Positions 9,341 through 18,717 of a stretch of 64,000 nt of DNA are shown here, one piece after another. Below the pieces are notes generated by a model. It was not told the origin of the DNA, searched no databases, and was given only the letters and a program-made list of their open reading frames with translations. The translations under genes were made by a program, and so were the position numbers. Positions within the stretch are counted from its first letter, which is position 1. Each line of letters starts with the position of its first letter. Origin of the DNA: Effrenium voratum (Eukaryota; Sar; Dinophyceae; Suessiales; Symbiodiniaceae); the NCBI GenBank assembly GCA_963377175.1, contig CAUJNA010000827.1:83438-147437 (forward strand). The letters are read 5' to 3'.

Positions 9341-11006
9341 GCTCAGGGTGCTGCATTGCTTGCTGGCTTGCTTCCTTGCTTGCCTGCTTGCATGCCGGGG
9401 GGACTGGAAACAAATCCCCATCCAGCGGGAGAAAACTCCGAAATAATATAGCACCCATGTCTAGGCGTCTCAGTCGTTTTGCGGTAAAAGTGGTGCAAAG
9501 CAGGCAAAAGCAGTACAATGACCAAAACACCCTATTTTTTCCTATGTCACTAGAGCCCACAAGCCCACAATCCAAGCTCACCCCCTCCACCTGGCTGCTG
9601 TCTCCGCCATATTCTGGATTGCCCCAGGTCACAACAGCCCCAGATTCAAGAATGGCAGCAAAAGCCCGGTCAGTTGCTTCGATGTGCTGGACATTCCTCA
9701 GCTGCTCTTGCACCTGGCTGCTGTCTCCGCCATATTCTGGATTGCCCCAGGTCACAACAGCCCCAGATTCAAGAATGGCAGCAAAAGCCCGGTCAGTTGC
9801 TTCGATGTGCTGGACATTCCTCAGCTGCTCTTGCACCTGGCTGCTGTCTCCGCCATATTCTGGATTGCCCCAGGTCACAACAGCCCCAGATTCAAGAATG
9901 GCAGCAAAAGCCCGGTCAGTTGCTTCGATGTGCTGGACGTTCGCCAGCTGCTCTTGCACCTGGCGGCTGTCTCCGCCAGCGTATGGATTACCCCAGGTCA
10001 CAACAGCCCCAGTTTCAAGAATGGCAGCAAAAGCAAAGACAGCCGCTTGGATGTGCTGGACGTTCCTCAGCTTGTCTTGCACCTGGCTGCTGTCTCCGCC
10101 AGCTGTTGGATCGCCCCAGGTCACAACAGCCCCAGATTCAAGAATGGCAGCAAAAGCTTCGGCAGTTGCTTGGATGTGCTGGACGCTCCTCAGCTGCTCT
10201 TGCACCTGACTGCTGTCTCCGCCAAATGCTGGACGACCCCAGGTCACAACAGACCCAGATTCAAGAATGGCAGCAAAAGCTTCGTCAGTTGCTTGGATGT
10301 GCTGGACGTCCCTCAGCTGCTGTTGCACATGCCTGCTGTCTCCGCCGTAATTTGGATGACCCCAGGTCACAACAGCCCCAGATTCAAGAATGGCAGCAAA
10401 AGCCCGGTCAGCTGCTTGGATGTGCTGGACGCTCCTCAGCTGCTCTTGCACCTGGCTGCTGTCTCCGCCTTCTTCTGGATCACCCCAGGTCACAACAGCC
10501 CCAGATTCAAGAATGGCAGCAAAAGCAAAGCGAGTTGCTTGGATGTGCTGGACATTTCTCAGCTGCTCTTGCACCTCGCTGCTGTCTCCGCCGCATCCTG
10601 GATTGCCCCAGGTCACAACAGCCCCAGATTCAAGAATGGCAGCAAACGCACCGCCAGTTGCTTGGATTTGCTGGACGCTCCTCAGCTGCTCTTGCACCTG
10701 GCTGCTGTCTCCGCCTTCTTCTGGATCACCCCAGGTCACAACCTCGCCTCCGTGGCCATGCCAAGCAAACGCCTTGCCCGTGGCAGCCAGTTGGCCCAGC
10801 TGCACAACCGCAGCTACCACATCCCCATCTTGCAACCCGACCTCACTCAGCGTGGCTGTCAATTCGAGTTGCTGGCCTTCCGCAATGAGCTTCAAGCGAC
10901 GCTGGAAATGCCGCTGTGCTGCAGCCTTCAGCTCGCTGATGAGAGTTGCCGGTGGGAGTTCTACGGAGTAACCATCCCCGCTAGGCAAGTAAATATTCAC
11001 CTTCAT
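9285..11006 (-). CDS. Ubiquitin-like / RCC1-type repeat protein, gene B
   Basis: Start chosen at ATG 11006 (MKVNIYLPSGDGYSVEL), matching gene A; the frame stays open upstream to 11213, but that part looks like 5' flank. An N-terminal ubiquitin-like domain of about 75 residues is followed by about ten RCC1-type blades of 41 residues (123 bp) with the core AAILESGAVVTWG and GGDSSQVQEQL. The three blades nearest the C-terminus, coded at about 9596-9965, are almost identical, showing recent expansion. After about 9570 the frame leaves the repeat and runs through non-repeat sequence to 9285, so the true 3' end may be an unseen splice site. Best preserved of the three copies. Confidence 0.75.
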   Translation of the reverse strand: MKVNIYLPSGDGYSVELPPATLISELKAAAQRHFQRRLKLIAEGQQLELTATLSEVGLQDGDVVAAVVQLGQLAATGKAFAWHGHGGEVVTWGDPEEGGDSSQVQEQLRSVQQIQATGGAFAAILESGAVVTWGNPGCGGDSSEVQEQLRNVQHIQATRFAFAAILESGAVVTWGDPEEGGDSSQVQEQLRSVQHIQAADRAFAAILESGAVVTWGHPNYGGDSRHVQQQLRDVQHIQATDEAFAAILESGSVVTWGRPAFGGDSSQVQEQLRSVQHIQATAEAFAAILESGAVVTWGDPTAGGDSSQVQDKLRNVQHIQAAVFAFAAILETGAVVTWGNPYAGGDSRQVQEQLANVQHIEATDRAFAAILESGAVVTWGNPEYGGDSSQVQEQLRNVQHIEATDRAFAAILESGAVVTWGNPEYGGDSSQVQEQLRNVQHIEATDRAFAAILESGAVVTWGNPEYGGDSSQVEGVSLDCGLVGSSDIGKNRVFWSLYCFCLLCTTFTAKRLRRLDMGAILFRSFLPLDGDLFPVPPACKQASKEASQQAMQHPEPYTCPDPPQTLNAPQTYP

Positions 11007-12465
11007 GGCGCAGGAGGTGCTTTCAAATTGCAACAAATAGAGCTTGAGACTGCAAAACACGTGAATCGTGGGCCCAATTTTGATGTGCAAAGATTTCAGC
11101 TGAAGGTTGGAGAAGGTCTCGTCAGGGCAAACTGTTCTCCCCCCTCCAAGAAAAGGCACCCTGATGAGTGACTTGTCAGGGCTCAACCTGTCAACGTGTC
11201 TGCTTCTGGTCAAAAATACAAGAGTGGGGCAAACTGCTTAGCAGGGGGGGGGGGGGGCGATCCCCTCCAAAACAAAGACACTCCCTGATGAGTGACTGGG
11301 TGGTTGATTTGTCAGGGGTCTGTGCCAACAGTCTGTTTTTGGCGGCTTTTTTGGGGGAAGGAGGGAGACACCACGCCTTTCGGGGCTGCCGCTATGTTGA
11401 ACTTCACAACCCTTGGTATGGGCTTGCAAAAATGAGTCCTCTTTTTGCAGCCCCTGAAGCAGACCAAAAAACAACAACATATTGTTGACCCCTATTGGTC
11501 AACCCTTTTGTATTAATATGGGGGTGCTCCAAAAAGTGATGAACCCCGACTAAAACCAAAAACGCCTCCATATTCAGAAACAGGGTTGATTCAGAGGGGG
11601 GTTTCAATACCAAACAACTTGATGCCAGAACAGTGAAGTGAAAACATAGGAAGGGATGTCGACATTGTTGGTGGTTAATAAACAGCGCTGTGTTGGTGGT
11701 TAATAAACAGCGCATTGAGTTGTTTGTTTTGAGGGTCCAGGTATCTCACTTTCATAGACAAGTTCAAGTTGGCTTCCGCTCAGCTCGGCTCGAGCATCCG
11801 TTTCACTTCTCTACGCTGCGGTTCTGAGAACGGACAGCAGCGGCCGATTTTGGGCTGCGATGTCGTGTGTGTGTGTGTGTGTGTATCTCAATTGGACGTG
11901 ACGGATGAGGGGGTACCATATACATATTTTTTTTCCGGACAAAGGACACGCGCTGTTGTGCTTCCACCAAAGGAGCAAAACGGGAAAACCAAAAGATTAT
12001 TGGGCAACCGAGCTTGTGGGGGCACCCCCTGACATTAAAAATGTTCAGGCCTTATAGTACATGTATGGGAATACGTGTTTAGCAAACAAAAAACTCACTT
12101 AAGGGCCTGAAAGGGATGTTCAAATCACTCCAAAACGGGGAAACATGGGTGCGGCTTTGATTGAGGATGTGTCAAGCTTCCATTTGCTTAAGCCCCGGGA
12201 ACAAACATAAACATACCTCCAGCAGCAATAGATTCTCCTCGAAACAACCAGGAGGGAAATAGAATATCAGTTAAATTCAGCAAATGAGAGACAGGGAAAC
12301 AAACAGGAGAACCTTCACGCGCTCTCCGACTTTGGTTGGCTTGTCTATTCGGCGTGTTGGCACATTGGTGGGTCAACCACATAGGCAACACTTCAGACAA
12401 AACTCTTTCAGCACGCTTTGAGCGCAGATTTGCGCCGATGTCATTAGAGACCACAATCCAAGCTT
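11007..12465. other. Flank of gene B; no gene seen
   Basis: The first ~630 bp match the upstream flank of gene A. A poly-G run sits near 11241, a dispersed repeat at 11727-11870 and a short (GT)n run near 11863-11884. The rest up to 12465 shows nothing recognisable. Confidence 0.5.
11727..11870 (+). repeat. Dispersed repeat, copy 3 of 3
   Basis: Contains GAGGGTCCAGGTATCTCAC, then GAGAACGGACAGCAGC and GATTTTGGGCTGCGATG, matching the copies at 5617 and 6415. Confidence 0.55.
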
Positions 12466-13037
12466 ACCCGCTCCACCTGGCGGCTGTCTCCACCAAATGC
12501 TGGATCGCCCCAGGTCACAACAGCCCCAGATTCAAGAATGGCAGCGAAAGCATGGGGAGTTGCTTGGATTTGCTGGACGCTCCTCACTGCGCTTGCACCT
12601 GGCTGCTGTCTCCGCCTTCTTGTGGATCACCTGTCTCCGCCGCATCGTGGATTGCCCCAGGTCACAACAGCCCCAGATTCAAGAATGGCAGCAAACGCAT
12701 GGTCAGTTGCTTGGATTTGCTGGACGCTCCTCAGCTGCTCTTGCACCTGGCTGCTGTCTCCGCCTTCTTCTGGATCACCCCAGCTCACAACAGCCCCAGA
12801 TTCAAGAATGGCAGCAAAAGCAGAGCGAGCTGCTTGGATGTGCTGGACATTCCTCAGCTGCTCTCGCACCTCGCTGCTGTCTCCGCCGTAATCTGGACTA
12901 CCCCAGGTCACAACAGCCCCAGATTCAAGCATGGCAGCAAAAGCACTGCCAGTTGCTTGGATGAGCTGGACGTTTCTCAGCTGCTCTTGCACCTGGCTGC
13001 TGTCTGCGCCGCGTCCTGGATGACCCCAGGTCACAAC
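12466..13037 (-). pseudogene. RCC1-type repeat fragment, gene C
   Basis: Four to five 41-residue RCC1-type blades on the minus strand, with the blade core AAILESGAVVTWG visible in the open part at 12627-13034. Internal deletion near 12600-12660 shifts the frame. The ubiquitin-like 5' part is missing: the fragment is cut at 13037 by the foldback element. The break falls in GGTCACAAC, the phrase also found at the broken end of gene A. Confidence 0.75.
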
Positions 13038-13501
13038 CTCTCTCTTTAGAGGGGGTTTTTCAAATGGATTCTATTCCACCTGGTAGGCTCCTGACACTCG
13101 TCCGTCCAGGAAACGACCTCGTCCTGCGAAGGATTCGAAACCTAAAACGCTGCGTGCAGGCGTGTGGCTGCAACATAACGACCCCTAGATATGCTTGCAA
13201 TTTGGCTCCAGGTTGCATTTCAAGCGAGCCAACCTTTGCAGGGCTAAGAAAAAACAAAAAAAAGAAAAAAGGGGTCCCCAAAAAAGGGGTCCCGAAAAAA
13301 AGGGAAAAGGAGTTTCCTTTGGCAAAGCTTGACATCGCTTGAAATGCAACCTGGAGCCAAATTGGTTGCAGCCACGCGCCTGCACGCAGCGTTTTAGGTT
13401 TCGAATCCTTCGCAGGACGAGGTCGTTTCCTGGACGGACGAGTGTCAGGAGCCTACCAGGTGGAATAGAATCCATTTGGGAAACCCCCTCTAAAGAGAGA
13501 G
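13038..13501. mobile_element. Foldback (MITE-like) element, copy 2
   Basis: Same arms as 2850-3349, with the loop in the opposite orientation and the second arm shortened near 13362 by loss of about 35 bp. Left flank GGTCACAAC; right flank ATTCCAATATTGATCC, which is the reverse complement of the sequence left of copy 1. Confidence 0.85.
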
Positions 13502-13822
13502 ATTCCAATATTGATCCATGGTTGATTCTCGTTGCCGCAATCTTGCATCAAAATTGATCCATGGTTGACTTTCGTTGCAGCAACATTGATTCAAAATTGA
13601 TCCAAAAACGCGTGTACGCCAACCTGCCGAGCCGCGCTTCTCACACGCCAAGCCGCCGAACCCCCACAGTCCCCCAGGTCCTTGCTATATGTGCTATATG
13701 TGCTATATGGTATCGAAGCCCGGTATCAAAGCCTCCTGCCCAGGTCCTTGCTATATGTGCTATATGTGCTATATGGCATCGAAGCCCGGCCGGCATTGAA
13801 GCCACGCCAACCCACTGAACCC
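13502..13822 (-). repeat. Right arm of the large inverted repeat
   Basis: Reverse complement of about 2497-2849, including the CATATAG-box units and the phrase CGCCAACCCACTGAACCC. At 13823 the match stops and GC-rich viral coding sequence begins. Confidence 0.8.
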
Positions 13823-14065
13823 AGGGCTGCTGCCGTGGCCAGAGGTGCGATGGCCGGCGCCAGTGCGCTGCTGTCCAGCTTCGACGCCAGCTCTGCGGTG
13901 GCCCGGTCCAGGGACTGGGTGGCGGCTGCGTTGTTGCCGGAGGCTGCCGTGTTCACGGCCAGGTCTAGCCAGGGCCAGCTGCCCTGCGGTGACGTGCGTG
14001 CCGTCAGTTACCTCTCCGTTGTCCAGGACCTCCGGGATGTTGCTGGTGACAGGTCCTTCAAACAT
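13823..14065 (-). pseudogene. GC-rich PLV fiber gene, N-terminal fragment
   Basis: Minus-strand coding sequence from ATG 14065 (MFEGPVTSNIPEVL) with one frameshift; the second part reads NTAASGNNAAATQSLDRATAELASKL. The alanine/serine/asparagine-rich helical repeat style and short N-terminal leader resemble the fiber of the AT-rich PLV at 30226-32316 (MFSTLSLDGSS start). It runs directly into host repeat at 13823. The probable continuation lies on the opposite strand at 15498-16020. Confidence 0.55.
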
Positions 14066-14081
14066 GTTTACATATGTTTTA

Positions 14082-14115
14082 GCCGACGCCTTTGTCCAGT
14101 GGCTAAGGCGTCGGC
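14082..14115. promoter_or_regulatory. Perfect 10 bp hairpin upstream of the fiber fragment
   Basis: GCCGACGCCT (14082-14091) pairs with AGGCGTCGGC (14106-14115) around a 14-base loop, 17 bp upstream of the fiber start codon. It could be a terminator for the neighbouring gene or a regulatory structure. Confidence 0.5.
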
Positions 14116-14238
14116 CAAGGAGCTAAGCGCTTCTTACTTCGCACGGGGCTCGATTCGTGCCGCGAGTTCCGCAAAGCGAGGCCGGCTGTGCGGCTTCGGT
14201 CTTGGAGCGAGGCCGGCTCCGCGGCTTCGGTCTTGGAG

Positions 14239-14373
14239 CCCCGCACCAGGCCCGCACCAGGCCCGCACCAGGCACGCACCAGGCCCGCACCAGGCCCGCA
14301 CCAGGCCCGCACCAGGCCCGCACCAGGGCCGCACCAGGCCCGCACCAGGGCCGCACCAGGGCCGCACCAGGGT
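14239..14373 (+). repeat. 11 bp tandem repeat (GCACCAGGCCC)n
   Basis: About twelve units of GCACCAGGCCC with a few substitutions. Open frames on all sides are repeat translations. Confidence 0.9.
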
Positions 14374-14762
14374 TTTTCGGGCAAAATAGTCAAGTAGCAT
14401 GGCCTACAATGATTTGACCGATGGCGCCGGTCGCATTCAGCACGTGTTCGGCTATATACCAGGACATGAATTGAGGGAAAATATCCTTCAATTCAAGTTA
14501 TGCAGCAACTATGCATGGCGTGCATAGTTTCATATCTCCGGGCCCTGGTCAGCGAGACACTCCCGTGGCCGACCTGCGCACGACGCTCGAAAATTTCGCC
14601 GAAAATTTCGGGACAGATCGCCGAAAATTTCGCCTCGAGGCCGTCCTCGGGTGGCGCGAGCTCGGTGTCGTGGAGGACGTTTTCCTCCACTGCTATGAAA
14701 ATTGGAGCGAAGTCGGAATTCCGACCTCGCAGCCATTGGCAAAAAAGCGCGCTGCCGTCCTC
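14374..14762 (+). other. GC-rich stretch with a possible gene fragment
   Basis: An open frame from about 14511 encodes RTTLENFAENFGTDRRKF and WRELGVVEDVFLHCYENW before running into repeat sequence. GAAAATTTCG is repeated three times within it. I do not recognise it; it may be a remnant of the GC-rich PLV or host DNA. Confidence 0.3.
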
Positions 14763-15497
14763 CTGATGCCGGGCAGGTGGCGCGGCAGGGTGGCTTTGCT
14801 GCCGGGCAGGTGGCGCGCCAGGGTGGAGGCTTCTATGCCAGGCAGGTGGCGCGGTTCGGCAGGCTGGAGGCTTCGATGCCGGGCAGGCGCGGCAGGCACC
14901 AAGCCGCCGAACCCTCACAGTCCCCCTGGTCCTTGCTATACGTCCTATACGTGCTATATGGCTCTTACAAGGCAAGCCGCCGAACCCTCACAGTCTCCGG
15001 GCTCCTTGCTATACGTCCTTTCTGTGCTATATGGCTCTTACAAGGCAAGCCGCCGAACCCTCACAGTCTCCGGGCTCCTTGCTATACGTCCTATATGTGC
15101 TATATGGCTCTTACAAGGCAACCAGCAGAGCTGTATACTATACACATAGCATCTCAACATGTACCAAATATGCATTGTATAGCACATATAGTGTATTTTA
15201 ACGCGCGTCTCGATAACATATAGTACATATAGGACATATAGCAAGGAGCCCGGAGAGTGTGGGGGTTCAGCGGCTTGGCGTGTAAGAGCCATATAGTACA
15301 TATAGCACGTATAGCAAGGAGTCGGGGGACTGTGGGGGTTCAGCGGCTTGGCGTGTAAGAGCCATAAAGCACATATAGGACGTATGGCAAGGAGCCCGGA
15401 GAGTGTGGGGGTTCAGCGGCTTGGCGTGGCTTCAATGCCGGGCTTCGATACCATATAGCACATATAGGACGTATAGCAAGGATCCTGGAGAGTGTGG
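14763..15497. repeat. Host repeat with foldback architecture and the unoccupied PLV target
   Basis: 14763-14905 holds GCCGGGCAGG-type minisatellite. 14906-15120 holds forward ~73 bp units ending CTATACGTCCTATATGTGC, and 15220-15497 holds the same units reversed, around a unique centre. Position 15093-15097 (ATATG) lies in an uninterrupted sequence whose left half borders the PLV at 22834 and whose right half borders the PLV at 2178: it is an empty version of the insertion site. Confidence 0.8.
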
Positions 15498-16020
15498 GGC
15501 CACCACGGACGGGCAGGCACGGAAGCAGCATCGCCGCGCTGCAGAGCTCGCTGACCACGGGTCTCTCCAACAAGGCAGACCAGTCGGCCTTCGACGTGCT
15601 GGAGGGCGTGGTGGCCACGAAGAGCACCCCCGACAGCGTGGACCTGAAGCTGTCGAATTACAGCACCACGGCGGCCATGAACGGCTCCATCGCCTCGGCC
15701 AACAACGCCACGCTGGCCACGGTGGCCGCCAACTACGGCCTCAAGACCGTGGTGGACAAGCACTCCCTCGACATCGCTGCGAGGATCACGCCGCTGGAGG
15801 TCGACACCAAGGTGGCCAACGCTATCCTGGGCGTGTCCGCCGCAGCGCTGGCCTCCGAGCTCGCGAGCCGAGACGCCTCCATCTCGGGCCTGCAGACCTC
15901 CAAGGCGGACGCCAGCGCCCTGACCGCGTACGCCCTGCAGTCGGCCGTCGACACTTCCTCGGAGGTGGACTCTAAGATAGCGGCAGCCCTCCTGGGCGCA
16001 GTCACCACGGCAGCCCTGGA
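15498..16020 (+). pseudogene. GC-rich PLV fiber gene, central fragment
   Basis: Plus-strand open frame with repeated ASL/NKADQSA-type helical units (SSLTTGLSNKADQSAFDVL, ALASELASRDASISGL, LQTSKADASAL), typical of trimeric fiber shafts and similar in style to the AT-rich PLV fiber. No S74 chaperone domain is present. Its upstream end is host repeat (GATCCTGGAGAGTGTGG) and its downstream end fuses to the MCP gene on the opposite strand at about 16020, so both ends are rearrangement junctions. Confidence 0.6.
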
Positions 16021-16024
16021 CGCC

Positions 16025-16589
16025 GTGCCGTCCGCGAACTCGATCTCGGTGACCAGGTTCAGCTGCGGCGGCAGCATCTTGCCGCAGCGCAGGACGCCCA
16101 CCATGGTGGGGCGCAGCAGCACGTCCGCGTAGCCGCTCTGGTGCACCGCGCGGGCGATGCGGGGGACGTTGACTTCGTCGAAACCCTCCATGGCCTTGTT
16201 GCGGTTGTACTCTCGGCCCTTCTGCAGGTCGTGCACGGCCACGGTGCGGCCGTAGTATAGTTGATGTCGTCGCAGCGCTGGCCGTTAGCGAAGACTTGGA
16301 CGCGCTGGACGAAGCAGGCGGGGTTGGGCGTGGCCGGGGCCAGCGGGTTGGTGCCGTCCGTGTTCCTGACGTGGAAGGCGATCTTGATCGACTCGGGGTC
16401 GATGAAGGACGTGCCGCTGGTCAGGGGATGCGGCAGACCCAAGAGGTCGTGGGGGAGAACGAGCTCAGCGAGCTCGGGAAGTACTGCACGTCGTGCCGCG
16501 CCGTCACGTAGCTGGTGTTGCTCGTCTTCAGCTTGTAGTCCAGGCTCTGCATCAGCTCATCCTGGGCTCCGGCGGTGACTACCTCCATG
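16025..16589 (-). pseudogene. GC-rich PLV major capsid protein, N-terminal third
   Basis: Starts at ATG 16589 (MEVVTAGAQDELMQSL). It aligns by eye with the intact MCP at 35454: YVTARHDVQYFPSS against YITDRRHVNYFPSG; FIDPESIKIAFHVRNTDGT against YIDLSSIRLFANLQNTDGT; LRPTMVGVLRCGKMLPPQL against LGHKPVCGLLESNYYLPLR. Frameshifts lie near 16423 and 16265. Homology stops near 16025, about residue 190 of an expected ~530, where the fiber fragment joins in opposite orientation. The double jelly-roll identity is inferred from the homologue. Confidence 0.75.
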
Positions 16590-16632
16590 CTTCTTTATAT
16601 ACACGCATTTTGAGTCGTACGGCGAAGGAAAA

Positions 16633-16945
16633 CTATTCCTCTAGTGCCTACATTTAGGTAGGCGCTAGAGGAATAGCGTTTTGTAGCCCAAAACCGTGCA
16701 AAAGCTATTCTTCTAGGCCGTATATGTATATACGACCTAGAAGAATAGCGTTTTGCAGCGCAAAACCGTGCAAAACGAGCTATTAGTCTAGTCCGTATAT
16801 CTATATACGGACGAGACTAATAGCATTTTGTAGCACAAAACCGTGTAAAACGAGCTATTCTTCTAGTCCGTATATAGATATACGGACTAGAAGAATAGCA
16901 TTTTGCAGCGCAAAACCGTGCAAAACAAACTCTCCCCCAGGAGAG
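16633..16945. repeat. Array of four 44 bp palindromes alternating with short hairpins
   Basis: Near-perfect 44 bp palindromes at 16633-16676, 16705-16748, 16780-16823 and 16855-16898, each starting CTATT and ending AATAG. Between them lie short palindromes of the type GTTTTGCAGCGCAAAAC. Stem bases differ between units but stay paired (CCTCTAG/CTAGAGG, CTTCTAG/CTAGAAG). The array lies between the MCP start and the next gene upstream, so it may be a promoter, terminator or replication structure. Confidence 0.85.
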
Positions 16946-16961
16946 TTTTTTTTAAGCAGCC

Positions 16962-18124
16962 TCAACCAGCTGGTCGAAGCTGGGCGGAGGCAGGCTCCGG
17001 CGTGACTGCCCGGAACTGGAGCTCGGCCTGAGACTGGGGCAGGGTCACGGGGTTCAGGCCCCAAGAGAAGGGGCGCGGCGTGTGGTTGGACTGCGCCCGG
17101 ACACGGAAGCCTGACTGCGAGGAGGCGCGGCTGCTTGCGGGGCTGCCGGACGTGCTGCTGCCGGTGCGCAGCGAGAAGTGCTGAGGCTGCGTGGCGTCGT
17201 TCATGCCGTTGGCGGACCGGACGTCCTGCACGGCTGCGTCCTCGCTGCCCTGCTGAGGCCGGAAGAGCGTGTTCTCCAGCACCCAGCCCGTGCCGCGGGC
17301 AAGGCCGTAGGCTGCGCCGCCTGCAAGGCCCACGGCCAGCCCTGCCGTTGCCGCTGCGCCGACTCCTGCTGCGCCAGCCAACGTTCCAGCAACCTCGCCC
17401 GCGGTGGGCGCCAGGCTGCAGCCCCCTTGGCCAGGCCGCCCAGGTACCCGAAGGCTCCGCCCGCAACCTCCTCCGCAGCCACGGCCGCCGTCTCCTCGAC
17501 GGCTTGCGCTGCCCCACGCTCCACCTCCTGCGCACGCTGCCCTGCCTCGTCCAGGAGGCGCTCGTACTACGTCGTCGCCGACCTATGACCTGCGGAGGCG
17601 GCTGCGGCTGGCCCGGACGGGGCAGCACGTTCAGGCGCACGTACTCGGCTGCGTCCTGGGGCATCTGAGAGCGGAAGGCCTGCGCGGCTGCGAGCCCTGC
17701 TGCTCCTGCGCCTATGAGGTCCGCTGCCGGCCGTGCTGCGCAGACGGTCCGTGATGGATGGCGGGCCCTGACCGTTGCTTGCCAGGGCGCCGGCCTCGGG
17801 GTCTCCTGCCAGGTCGTCCTCGACGAAGCGGGTTCCGCCGTAGCCTTGGTACCTCCGCGCCAGCCGCACATCCTCGTCCGTGGCCTCGGCGGGAGTGCGG
17901 AAACCGTCCTTGGGAATTGCCTGCAGGAGCGTGTGCTGCAGAGGCCGAGGGTTGGGGTCCTCGCTGGACTGCACGAAGTCGTCCAGGTAGAAGTGGCTTG
18001 TGATGAACGAGGTGGCCTTGCGGTCCGGCTGGTCCAGGGGCAGGGGCTCATTTCGCTCAAGGTAGCCCACCGCCTGCTCGAAGCGCGGGCGCTGGTTGAA
18101 GCCGTGGGCCCGAAGCGTCTTCAT
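16962..18124 (-). pseudogene. GC-rich PLV accessory virion-type protein (homologue of 37446-38426)
   Basis: Starts at ATG 18124. Residues 8-50 (FNQRPRFEQAVGYLE, then DRKATSFITSHFYLDDF) align with FGLKRRPTYEEIVGL and NRDATFFKASPQGSFFDG in the AT-rich PLV. The frame is then lost and regained at least three times; later pieces include alanine/glycine-rich AGAAGVGAAATAGLAVGLA and a serine-rich tail ending SAQLRPAG near 16962. One original gene with several frameshifts fits better than separate genes. Function unknown. The glycine/alanine stretch could be hydrophobic enough for a membrane or capsid-internal role. Confidence 0.6.
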
Positions 18125-18135
18125 CTCTTTATCGG

Positions 18136-18407
18136 TTACTGCACAACTTCGCCCGCCGCTCGTTCCACGCCCCGGCGCTCGGCCCGCGCGTAGCGCAACT
18201 GGGGTACCTGGCGGTGCACGGCCTCCGCCAGCCGGCTCACGTCGTCTCCTGCGCCTGCCTGCGCTCGCCCAGCCAGTTGTTGAAGGCCCGCGCCTCCTCC
18301 AGTTCTCGGTAGCGCTTCAGCAGCAGCGGCTGCAGGTTGTAGCTGGGGTAGGTCTTGCGGAACCACCGGAGCATCTGCGGCTCGTTGCGGGGCTCGATGG
18401 ACATCAT
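18136..18407 (-). pseudogene. GC-rich PLV small helical protein (possible homologue of 37082-37399)
   Basis: Starts at ATGATG 18407 and reads SIEPRNEPQMLRWFRKTYPS, then KRYRELEEARAFNNWLGERR. A stop after about 56 codons is bypassed by a frameshift into SRLAEAVHRQVPQLRYARAE, ending at 18136. Charged and helical throughout. Similar length, composition and neighbourhood to the 105-residue gene beside the AT-rich MCP; homology is likely but weak. Confidence 0.5.
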
Positions 18408-18414
18408 CTTGCTT

Positions 18415-18709
18415 TTACACTAGCACGCTCGCGCCTGTGGCGCGCTGCTGCTCTCTCGTGAGCTGAGGTGCCTCTGGTGGGGCCTCGGCCGGTGGTGCCT
18501 CGGCCGGTGGTGCCTTGGCCGGTGGTGCCTCGGCCGGTGGTGCCTCGGTCTCAACCGGAGGCGGCTTTGGCTTGCGCTTCAGGGCAGCCGGCTCGGTGGG
18601 CACGTCCTGCTTCGGGTCGTTTCGGTTCCGGTGCCTCCGGCGCAGCGTGCGCCCTGTGCGCAGCGTCCTCCTGCGCCTCCGGCGCCCTGTCGTGTTCGGT
18701 CGGCTCCAT
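18415..18709 (-). pseudogene. Proline/alanine-rich protein of the GC-rich PLV
   Basis: Starts at ATG 18709 (MEPTEHDRAPEAQEDAA). A frameshift near 18610 leads into a segment of PPAEAP repeats ending TGASVLV. It may correspond to the proline-rich zinc-finger protein at 32352-32927 of the AT-rich PLV, but no CxxC finger is seen here, so the link is tentative. Confidence 0.45.
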
Positions 18710-18717
18710 CCTTTTAA

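Noticed and set aside
9684..11171. 495-codon plus-strand open frame over gene B, and a 404-codon frame beside it
   Set aside because: They are antisense shadows of the 41-residue RCC1-type repeat: a 123 bp unit keeps several frames open at once. The minus frame has the recognised domains.
14103..14417. Open frames with VRAWCGPGAG or HQARTRPAPGP repeats
   Set aside because: An 11 bp satellite cycles through all three frames, giving open but meaningless peptides.
16855..18060. 401-codon minus-strand open frame
   Set aside because: Arginine/proline-rich GC shadow in the wrong frame for most of its length; it also runs through the palindrome array. Homology to the AT-rich PLV gene is in another frame.
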